Position numbers and translations under genes: made by a program. Positions 1 to 4,646 of a stretch of DNA of 6,078 bases are shown here, piece after piece; position 1 is the stretch's first letter; every line of letters begins with the position of its first letter. Source of the stretch: Dehalococcoidales bacterium (GTDB lineage Bacteria; Chloroflexota; Dehalococcoidia; Dehalococcoidales; UBA3254); contig JAQULX010000191.1 of assembly GCA_028718465.1 (NCBI GenBank), positions 1 to 6,078 of the forward strand. Reading direction: 5' to 3'. The notes beneath the pieces are model-generated. The model had not been told where the DNA came from and did not search any database. It saw nothing but the letters and a program-made list of their open reading frames with translations.

Positions 1-963
1 GTCAACTGCTTTTGCGTCGACCTTAGTAAAATAGTCTATAAAATACTCTTTATACTCTTCTATACCTTTATCAACACCAACCTGAACATCGGGCGGTAAA
101 CGGTTCCAGGCAGCCTTGCTCATAATGATTGGGGAACAACCCCTGTTGATGGGATTCCAGATGGCATACTTGCAGACTTCAAAAAATTTCTGCTGTAAAT
201 AGTTACTATATCCTGTGTATACCCCATCAATAGTGCCTCTTTCCAAAGCCATATAGACATCGGATGATGACATGGCTACCGGAGAGGCCCCTAAATTTGT
301 AAGCCAATTACGCATAGTGGGATTGGATGCCCGGATTTTGGCACCCTGTAATCCGGCTATATCCTGAATATTTTTTTTCATGAAGAGATTCATAGCTGGA
401 GTGGAATTGAATGCTAGAACCTTAAAATTATCAAATTCTTTTTGATATCCCAATTTGAGGAGTTCCCAATCAGTGTGTACTCTAATGGCTCTATCGTAGA
501 ATCCTAACATTGGCATCTCAAGTCCCATAAAGAAAGCAAAACTTTGCGGAACATTGCCTGGAGTACAGTTAGCTATATCTGCAACACCGCCATTTAGCAG
601 GTTTATAAAATCCGCAGCTTTGCCCAATGATTCAGCATGGTAGTAGGTTATCTTGACCTGCCCTCCGGTATTCTCCTCAATCAGATTACCAAGTACCTCA
701 CCAAGCTGGGCATCCTCCATAATTGGGGTATAATGGTCAATATATTTAAATTCATATACCTTGTTAGTGGTTGGAGAAGTAGGAGAATTGTTAGTATCTG
801 CAACACTTGTTACAGACGCAGGTGCTTGAGTTGTATCAGCAACTGTGGTAGGAGCAGAAGTCGTGGGAGTGTTGGGCGATGCAGTAGAACATCCGGTAAG
901 GATAGTAAGTGCCATAATAATGAAAATTACCAGAATACTCACTGAATTAATTGATCGATTCAT
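1..963 (-). CDS. dctP: TRAP transporter substrate-binding lipoprotein, DctP family (C-terminus beyond left edge)
   Basis: This is the extracytoplasmic solute receptor of a tripartite ATP-independent periplasmic (TRAP) transporter, which captures a small organic acid and hands it to the DctQ/DctM membrane partners. The frame is open for 321 codons from ATG at 963 to the window edge; the family usually runs 330-400 residues, so only the C-terminal part is missing. A start is fixed by AAAAGGAGGA about nine bases upstream. Residues 1-25 form a lipoprotein signal with a hydrophobic core and lipobox LTGC (Cys25). Residues 26-67 are an unusually long Thr/Ser/Pro/Ala-rich tether, and the folded domain starts near KVYEFKYIDHY. 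GAKIRAS contains R211, matching the conserved carboxylate-binding Arg of DctP receptors, and MALERGTIDG (238-247) is the family signature. No DctQ/M gene is visible; they may lie to the left. The ligand cannot be read from sequence. The family call is firm. Confidence 0.93.
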   Translation of the reverse strand, partial: MNRSINSVSILVIFIIMALTILTGCSTASPNTPTTSAPTTVADTTQAPASVTSVADTNNSPTSPTTNKVYEFKYIDHYTPIMEDAQLGEVLGNLIEENTGGQVKITYYHAESLGKAADFINLLNGGVADIANCTPGNVPQSFAFFMGLEMPMLGFYDRAIRVHTDWELLKLGYQKEFDNFKVLAFNSTPAMNLFMKKNIQDIAGLQGAKIRASNPTMRNWLTNLGASPVAMSSSDVYMALERGTIDGVYTGYSNYLQQKFFEVCKYAIWNPINRGCSPIIMSKAAWNRLPPDVQVGVDKGIEEYKEYFIDYFTKVDAKAVD

Positions 964-1040
964 TGTTAAATATTCCTCCTTTTCAATTTGATATGAATTC
1001 ATCTTGCAATCTATTCTGCTGAATAAGTAGAACCTTAATT

Positions 1041-1070
1041 ATTATGGTGAATAAAACCGCTTTAGCTTAA
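1041..1070 (-). promoter_or_regulatory. candidate promoter for the TRAP receptor gene
   Basis: On the minus strand TTAAGC (1070-1065) is followed after 18 bases by CATAAT (1046-1041), giving a predicted start near 1034 and a leader of about 70 nt before ATG 963. The -35 match is weak (3 of 6) and the -10 is good (5 of 6). If real, the receptor gene has its own promoter to the left of both insertion-sequence remnants. A 10-bp palindrome ATGAATTCAT lies in the leader at 993-1002; palindromes of that size are expected by chance. Confidence 0.25.
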
Positions 1071-1139
1071 CTCGAGCATCCGAAATAATAATTTGCCAGT
1101 ATACTTTAGCTCTATTCCAGTTACCCTCTCTTTCCCATG

Positions 1140-1373
1140 CTCAGGTTTATTCTTTAACCTTCTCTTAAACCGCCATCTATTGGTCCAGACCTTGCCTGGG
1201 TAAAACTGATATTTCGATCTCTACAATATTGAGCCAACTCCCATTTTCCGTTAGACGCATTCATCAGTATTTAGGATCGCTCAATTCTCCCCACTGCAGT
1301 TTCTCCCTTGCGGGTCATTTGCTCCAAATCTCGACGTCCATCTTCACTTAAATTGATAATGTACTTAATTCTC
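1140..1373 (-). pseudogene. decayed IS630-family transposase N-terminus, interrupted by the IS3 element
   Basis: Minus-strand translation from 1370 gives IKYIINLSEDGRRDLEQ, then MTRKGETAVGRIERS, a TAA stop at about 1273, and ILMNASNGKWELAQYCRDRN in the same frame. This matches the N-terminus of IS630-type transposases (KYIVxLTxEER...L..LxxKG.....RAxILLxAD). A second frame continues with KVWTNRWRFKRR (about 1155-1190), resembling the following helix-turn-helix, which implies a frameshift as well. The start codon lies on the far side of the IS3 insertion: joining 2697-2693 to 1370 gives ATG AGA ATT AAG TAC behind a purine-rich GGGAGGAGGGA. Nothing of the DDE catalytic domain was recognised, so this is a non-functional fragment. 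The left limit is approximate; between about 1071 and 1140 I see nothing recognisable. The family call rests on pattern memory and is moderately sure. Confidence 0.55.
1371..1373. repeat. target site duplication CTC, left copy
   Basis: CTC directly precedes the left terminal TG of the IS3 element; the matching copy follows the right terminal CA at 2693-2695. Three base pairs is a usual duplication size for several IS3-family groups. A 3-bp match alone is weak, but it is supported by restoration of an IS630-like reading frame when the element and one copy are removed. Confidence 0.75.
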
Positions 1374-1400
1374 TGAGCTGGTCCCCCAAAACTGGACAGG
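1374..1400 (+). repeat. left terminal inverted repeat of the IS3 element
   Basis: This 27-base end starts TGAGCTGGTCCCCC and finishes GGACAGG. It pairs with 2666-2692 in inverted orientation, 19 of 27 positions identical. The mismatches cluster in the middle (1388-1393), leaving an outer block and an inner GGACAGG block, as is usual for a transposase-binding site plus cleavage end. Confidence 0.8.
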
Positions 1401-1452
1401 TTGTTAAGGTGGAAAACTGCTCCTAAAATAGAGAAAGAAAAGGAGCAAAGAA

Positions 1453-1743
1453 TTGAAAGTGAGCCTCCGCAAACACAGTCCGGCCTTTAAAGCCAAAGTA
1501 GCCCTGGAAGCACTCCGTGGCGAGAAGACCATCGCCGAGATCGCCAGCCAGTATGAAGTCCATCCCAACCAAATAATGCAATGGAAGAAGATTCTGGCGG
1601 AGGACGCCGCCGGTCTCTTCGAGAAAGGCCAATCCAGCAAGCCCCAGGATGAGAAAGCCCTGATCAAGAAGCTGTATCAAGAGATTGGTCAGCTGAAGGT
1701 AGAAAAGGATTTTTTAGAGGACAGCTTGGGTCGTATGGGCTAA
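1453..1743 (+). CDS. IS3-family transposase OrfA (HTH protein)
   Basis: OrfA is the 96-residue DNA-binding subunit that recognises the IS ends. It starts with TTG at 1453, supported by AAAAGGAG with seven bases of spacing. Residues 8-50 form the HTH_Tnp_1 domain ([38 protein letters not shown]). Residues 66-92 ([27 protein letters not shown]) form the leucine-rich coiled coil used for oligomerisation. The stop at 1741-1743 lies downstream of a T_TTT_TTA heptamer at 1710-1716; a -1 slip there leads into the orfB frame. In IS3 relatives OrfA alone regulates transposition and the OrfAB fusion catalyses it. Family call is firm. Confidence 0.92.
   Translation: MKVSLRKHSPAFKAKVALEALRGEKTIAEIASQYEVHPNQIMQWKKILAEDAAGLFEKGQSSKPQDEKALIKKLYQEIGQLKVEKDFLEDSLGRMG
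1710..1716 (+). other. programmed -1 frameshift site T_TTT_TTA
   Basis: In the orfA frame the codons are GAT TTT TTA GAG, so the heptamer T_TTT_TTA sits exactly in X_XXY_YYZ register at residues 87-88. The orfB frame is -1 relative to orfA and is open from 1716 through 1806 to its stop at 2663. Slippage would give a fusion of 88 + 315 = 403 residues, a normal OrfAB size. IS3 elements more often use an A-rich heptamer. I see only weak downstream pairing (GCTT near 1723 with AAGC near 1743), so a stimulatory structure is not shown. Confidence 0.65.
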
Positions 1744-1805
1744 AGCAGCGGCGCCAGGCTATTAAACGAAAGCATGCCCAGCTTTCTATAAACAAACAGT
1801 GTCAG

Positions 1806-2663
1806 TTGCTGAGATTGAGCCGATCCAGCCTGTACTATCAGCCAGTGGGACCCTCAGAGGCAGACTGCCAGGTCATGAAACTGATTGACCGACAATACCT
1901 GGAGACTCCCTTTTATGGAGCTCGCAAGCTGGCAGTCTGGCTGAAAGGTAAGGGACAGACTGTCAACCGGAAACGGGTCCGCCGCCTGATGCATTTAATG
2001 GGACTGAAAGCGATCTACCGGAAGCCACGGACCAGTAAACCGGGATCAGGACATAAAATCTATCCCTACCTGCTGAGGGGTCTTACCATCAGCAGGCCTA
2101 ACCAGGTCTGGGCCGCCGATATTACTTACATCCCGATGCAGAAAGGGTTTCTGTACTTGGTGGTGATCCTGGACTGGTACAGCCGCCGTATCCTGGCCTG
2201 GCGGTTATCCAACAGCCTGGAGAGTGATTTCTGTCTGGAGGCTCTCCGCGAGGCTTTACAGAGGGGGCAACCCGAGATCTTCAATACCGATCAGGGCAGC
2301 CAGTTTACCGCAGGGGAGTTTATTGCCTTATTGGAAAGCCGGGGCATCCGGGTGAGCATGGATGGGTCTGGCAGTTATGGTGACAATCTGTTTGTGGAGA
2401 GATTCTGGAGAACATTGAAATACGAGGAGGTCTATCTGAAAGCCTATCAGGATATGCAAGAGGCTAGAGCTGAGATTGGCAAGTATATCCGGTTTTATAA
2501 CAGGGAACGGCCCCATCAGGCTCTGGGATACCAGACTCCGGCTCAGGTCTATTCTACCGGACCTGTTGCAGTTGTTAAAGAACGTATGCTAATATCGGGG
2601 AAACAATCCCCAAGCATTTATACTTCGGGAAGGATTGCAGGTTTACACCTTAATCTGGAGTGA
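1806..2663 (+). CDS. IS3-family transposase OrfB (DDE integrase core)
   Basis: OrfB carries the catalytic core of the IS3 transposase. The frame is open upstream to the frameshift heptamer, and the extra codons ([20 protein letters not shown]) match the usual start of OrfB, so the product is probably made mainly as the OrfAB fusion; TTG 1806 is only the first usable initiator. Residues 10-75 are the HTH_21-like region (LYYQ, YGARKL, VNRKRVRRLM). The rve catalytic domain follows, with D105 in VWAADITYI, D162 in FNTDQGSQFT and E198 in NLFVERFWRTLKYEEVY. The last two are 35 residues apart, giving the DD35E signature. The tail YNRERPHQALGYQTPAQVY is typical of the family. No internal stop or missing catalytic residue is seen. 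Confidence 0.95.
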   Translation: MLRLSRSSLYYQPVGPSEADCQVMKLIDRQYLETPFYGARKLAVWLKGKGQTVNRKRVRRLMHLMGLKAIYRKPRTSKPGSGHKIYPYLLRGLTISRPNQVWAADITYIPMQKGFLYLVVILDWYSRRILAWRLSNSLESDFCLEALREALQRGQPEIFNTDQGSQFTAGEFIALLESRGIRVSMDGSGSYGDNLFVERFWRTLKYEEVYLKAYQDMQEARAEIGKYIRFYNRERPHQALGYQTPAQVYSTGPVAVVKERMLISGKQSPSIYTSGRIAGLHLNLE

Positions 2664-2665
2664 TT

Positions 2666-2692
2666 CCTGTCCTAACATTGGGGTCCACCTCA
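2666..2692 (-). repeat. right terminal inverted repeat of the IS3 element
   Basis: Read on the minus strand this end begins TGAGGTGGACCCC and reaches GGACAGG at 2672-2666. It matches the left end in 19 of 27 positions. OrfB stops three bases inside it. Confidence 0.8.
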
Positions 2693-2695
2693 CTC
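2693..2695. repeat. target site duplication CTC, right copy
   Basis: CTC follows the terminal CA of the IS3 element and equals 1371-1373. On the minus strand its last base is the G of the disrupted ATG start codon (2697-2695) of the IS630-like remnant. Confidence 0.75.
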
Positions 2696-2795
2696 ATTCC
2701 CTCCTCCCAGATAGTTTCATTCTCATTCCATCTGAGAGAAGTCTAATTAGTCACCTTTATCATGGTAATGTAGTATCTGATTATAAACTACCCTA
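2696..2795. other. short spacer: upstream flank of the IS630-like remnant and 3' region of the MmgE/PrpD gene
   Basis: This 100-bp spacer holds the disrupted start and putative ribosome binding site (minus strand GGGAGGAGGGA, about 2708-2698) of the IS630-like remnant. CTCATTCC at 2693-2700 recurs at 2722-2729. Next to the MmgE/PrpD stop is a weak hairpin, GTAGT (2770-2774) with ACTAC (2787-2791), without a U-run, so I do not call a terminator. No complete gene lies here. Confidence 0.5.
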
Positions 2796-4178
2796 TTATT
2801 CCAAAAGAGTAGTTATCTCTCTAATATCCTTGACTTTCTCAAGATTTAAAACACTATCAACTAACTTATCTAGCGTGTTTGCAGAAAGAGGCTTCTTAGA
2901 GTAGCGAGCACAATCCTTAAATTTCGCGATCAATTCGTCCGTACTCAGGGGATTCCTGATATTACCTCTTAAGATTTCTGTAGCAGCACTGTAAATCTGC
3001 CCATCCTGAGTCTTAATAGCTACCCGTGAAGCGAATGTCCCCAGGTCGGAGTCGAGTTGAAATCTCACTTTCCTGGCTATTGCTAAAATTTCGGGATCTT
3101 TCAGGCTATCCGGCAGGAAATGGGCAATCTCTACGCTTCGATGTTTGAGGACTACCCCAATAATAAAGGGAATGGCTGCTTTAGCCGTAATACTGGTGGT
3201 CGGCTTCTGCTTGATCTCAGCAGGGAAAAAGAGGTCTTCCGCCATCTTATTACCATGAATGACGATATCCTCAACATTGTCCGGCTTTAAATCATATTTA
3301 GTGATAGCATCCAAAACGGATTGAATAAAAGTGTGGGTTACATGGCAAGATGGCCAGAGTTTAAAGCCAACTTCAGACCCTCTGAAATGATTTCCCAGAT
3401 CCGCCGTGAGAACTTTAAGATTGATATTATCCTGATAATAGACATTGAAGAAGATTTCGATGGCATCCTTGCAGGAATTCATCCCCTTACTGGCTAGCAA
3501 AGAACAAAGCAATCCTTCCCTGTTACTGAAGCCGTCTCTAATCGCCCTTAGATCAGAACCGAACAGGCCTTTGGTGACCCCTGATACACGGTTCAAGGCT
3601 AATCCAAGGGCGTTGATCATCTGATCCTCAGATAAACCCAGTAGTTTCCCGGCGGCAACTGTAGCCGAAAAGACACCGAAGGTAGTGATCTGGAAGAAAG
3701 GATAATCTGATAGAACATTTCCTTTAGGAGTTGAGGACATTCTGATGTTTAGGTCGTTACTCAATGCCACTGCAGTAATTAGATCCCTTCCATCAGAATG
3801 GCTGACTCTCTCTGCTGTGGCTAAAGCCGCTGGGAAACACGATCCAGTGGGGTGAGTGACTGGATTTTCCAAACCTACACAATCATCGAAGTCTATAGCA
3901 TGAGTCAGGGAGCCATTCACGAAAGCGGCGACCCAGCAGGGAGCCTTACCACCGAAACCTATCAGGGTGCTCTCCGTTTTGCCTCCAGCTTCAGCCATTA
4001 ATTCATAAACTATCTCACAGGTACTGACCAGTGTAGTTGGCGGAAGCATTACTCCCAGTGTATCCAGGATGCTTCGCTTGGTGGCCTCAATAGTCTCCTT
4101 CGATATATCCTCAAACCGTGTGTTGACTATATTCCGTGCCAAAGCTTGGGTACTCAATATTCGATGCCTCCATATCAT
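2796..4178 (-). CDS. MmgE/PrpD family protein (2-methylcitrate dehydratase-like)
   Basis: This 460-residue protein belongs to the MmgE/PrpD family, which includes 2-methylcitrate dehydratase (PrpD) and cis-aconitate decarboxylase; length is normal. It is probably a cytoplasmic enzyme acting on a hydroxylated or unsaturated di/tricarboxylate. Family motifs run in order: HAIDFDD at 93-99 (canonical HAxDxDD), HPTGSCFPAALATAE at 109-123, TTFGVFSATVAAGKLLGL at 165-182, KLWPSCHVTH at 273-282 (active-site lid motif, usually KPYPxCxxxH), and KPTTSITAKAAIPF at 325-338. Start ATG 4178 has AGGA five bases upstream. The substrate cannot be told: the family is broad, and no citrate synthase, ligase or racemase neighbour is visible. 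Same-strand placement upstream of the TRAP receptor gene suggests a shared organic-acid pathway, now separated by transposable elements. A leader with potential to mask the ribosome binding site lies upstream. Confidence 0.9.
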   Translation of the reverse strand: MIWRHRILSTQALARNIVNTRFEDISKETIEATKRSILDTLGVMLPPTTLVSTCEIVYELMAEAGGKTESTLIGFGGKAPCWVAAFVNGSLTHAIDFDDCVGLENPVTHPTGSCFPAALATAERVSHSDGRDLITAVALSNDLNIRMSSTPKGNVLSDYPFFQITTFGVFSATVAAGKLLGLSEDQMINALGLALNRVSGVTKGLFGSDLRAIRDGFSNREGLLCSLLASKGMNSCKDAIEIFFNVYYQDNINLKVLTADLGNHFRGSEVGFKLWPSCHVTHTFIQSVLDAITKYDLKPDNVEDIVIHGNKMAEDLFFPAEIKQKPTTSITAKAAIPFIIGVVLKHRSVEIAHFLPDSLKDPEILAIARKVRFQLDSDLGTFASRVAIKTQDGQIYSAATEILRGNIRNPLSTDELIAKFKDCARYSKKPLSANTLDKLVDSVLNLEKVKDIREITTLLE

Positions 4179-4440
4179 TGCTTTCCTGGTAGTGTTTTTT
4201 CATCGTAGCGTATTGATTAAGAAAATATAACTATTCTCGTTACGGTTTAAGTAAGTTGTAACATTAATATATTCCGGGAATAATCAATGCACCGGCATTG
4301 AACGCTGTTGTGATGTTAAGGAACATTCTCAGCTTAATCATACTCTGTATTCGTTCCCATTTTTCTTAAAGCTGGAATGGGAAAGCATCCCTAAGCCTGT
4401 TTCCTGGCATGAACAAAAGGCGATGTTTACCAGGAAAGCT
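4179..4440 (-). promoter_or_regulatory. structured 5' leader of the MmgE/PrpD gene with potential Shine-Dalgarno sequestration
   Basis: Between the predicted transcription start (about 4440) and ATG 4178 lies a roughly 260-nt leader. Its first bases, GCTTTCCTGGTA (4439-4428), are perfectly complementary over 12 nt to TACCAGGAAAGC (4191-4180), which contains the AGGA ribosome binding site. The same 5' segment can instead pair over 8 nt with CCAGGAAA at 4407-4400. The two pairings exclude each other. Further inverted repeats are TTCCCATT/AATGGGAA (4354-4361 with 4376-4383), ATGTT/AACAT (4313-4317 with 4322-4326), TCAATGC/GCATTGA (4284-4290 with 4295-4301) and TATTCC/GGAATA (4270-4282). I do not recognise a known riboswitch class. 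Alternative reading: GCTTTCCTGGTA/TACCAGGAAAGC are ends of a small 260-bp foldback element. I found no convincing target duplication for that. Confidence 0.4.
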
Positions 4441-4446
4441 ATTGAT

Positions 4447-4474
4447 ATTATATTTAATCAACAAAGTATGAAAG
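4447..4474 (-). promoter_or_regulatory. candidate promoter of the MmgE/PrpD gene
   Basis: Minus strand: CTTTCA (4474-4469), 16 bases, then a perfect -10 TATAAT (4452-4447). The predicted start is about 4440, immediately before the 12-nt segment complementary to the ribosome binding site. The -35 is poor (3 of 6), which would fit a regulated promoter, but the AT-rich context makes chance matches common. Confidence 0.4.
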
Positions 4475-4569
4475 CCATATTACATATGTTACAATGATAT
4501 TGATCTTTTAATATATTATTTCGATCATTTTATCAATCTAATGTGTCAACTGGATTGTCATATTGTTTT

Positions 4570-4587
4570 ATCTATTACGAAATAGAT
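4570..4587. promoter_or_regulatory. 18-bp dyad, candidate operator
   Basis: ATCTATT and AATAGAT are perfect inverted repeats of seven bases around a four-base centre ACGA. The dyad lies 58 bp before the start of the WYL-regulator gene and overlaps its candidate -35 box, between the two divergent genes. It is a plausible binding site for a dimeric regulator, possibly the neighbouring WYL protein itself. That link is inference. Confidence 0.35.
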
Positions 4588-4604
4588 GATAATTCCCCTA
4601 TAAA
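4575..4604 (+). promoter_or_regulatory. candidate promoter of the zinc-ribbon/WYL regulator gene
   Basis: TTACGA (4575-4580) and TATAAA (4599-4604) are 18 bases apart, giving a start near 4611 and a short leader. An alternative -10 GATAAT lies at 4588-4593. Matches are modest and the region is AT-rich, so this is a weak call. Confidence 0.25.
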
Positions 4605-4646
4605 GCAGGTATTATTCCCCAAAATACATGTTAAGATAGGTATTAT
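4589..4646 (+). repeat. short direct repeats ahead of the regulator gene
   Basis: ATTCCCC occurs at 4592-4598 and again at 4614-4620, 22 bp apart (about two helical turns), both preceded by an AT run. AGGTATTAT occurs at 4607-4615 and 4638-4646, the second running into the ATG. These may be operator half-sites for autoregulation or remains of a mobile-element end. They are short enough to be partly chance. Confidence 0.3.

Larger units (their letters stand above)
1374..2692 (+). mobile_element. complete IS3-family insertion sequence (1319 bp)
   Basis: The element begins with TG at 1374 and ends with CA at 2692. The outermost 27 bases match in 19 positions as inverted repeats (shared blocks TGAG, TGG, CCCC, GGACAGG). 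It is flanked by CTC on both sides. Inside are orfA (HTH plus coiled coil) and orfB (DDE integrase core) in relative -1 frames with a T_TTT_TTA heptamer, the standard IS3 arrangement. Length, gene order and 3-bp duplication fit the family. GC content is clearly higher than in the flanking genes, which suggests recent arrival from another host. All coding parts and both ends look intact, so it may still be mobile. It carries no passenger gene. Confidence 0.9.

Noticed and set aside
637..945. Plus-strand 102-codon open frame with an Arg/Ser/Cys-rich product
   Set aside because: It is antisense to the well-supported TRAP receptor gene and its odd composition is the reverse of the Thr/Ser-rich tether.
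1404..1680. Two overlapping minus-strand open frames of 85-87 codons
   Set aside because: Shadows of orfA in the IS3 element; no family resemblance.
2770..2791. GTAGT/ACTAC hairpin after the MmgE/PrpD stop as a terminator
   Set aside because: Five-bp stem, 12-nt loop and no following U-run on the minus strand.
2635..2904. Plus-strand 89-codon open frame
   Set aside because: It straddles the IS right end and the antisense of the MmgE/PrpD C-terminus, with no recognisable domain or ribosome site.
4264..4388. Two tiny minus-strand frames (16 and 25 codons) overlapping as ATGA, as in a coupled leader-peptide pair
   Set aside because: No clear ribosome binding sites, no codon run suggesting attenuation, and frames this short arise by chance.
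4255..4497. Plus-strand 80-codon open stretch (contains WHEQKAMFTRKAIDIIFNQQ)
   Set aside because: No ATG, GTG or TTG with a ribosome site near its beginning, no recognised family, and it overlaps the leader hairpins. Possibly a remnant but not supportable.
4544..4549. Perfect minus-strand TTGACA as a -35 box for the MmgE/PrpD gene
   Set aside because: No acceptable -10 at 16-18 bases; the nearest TAAAAT is only 11 bases away.
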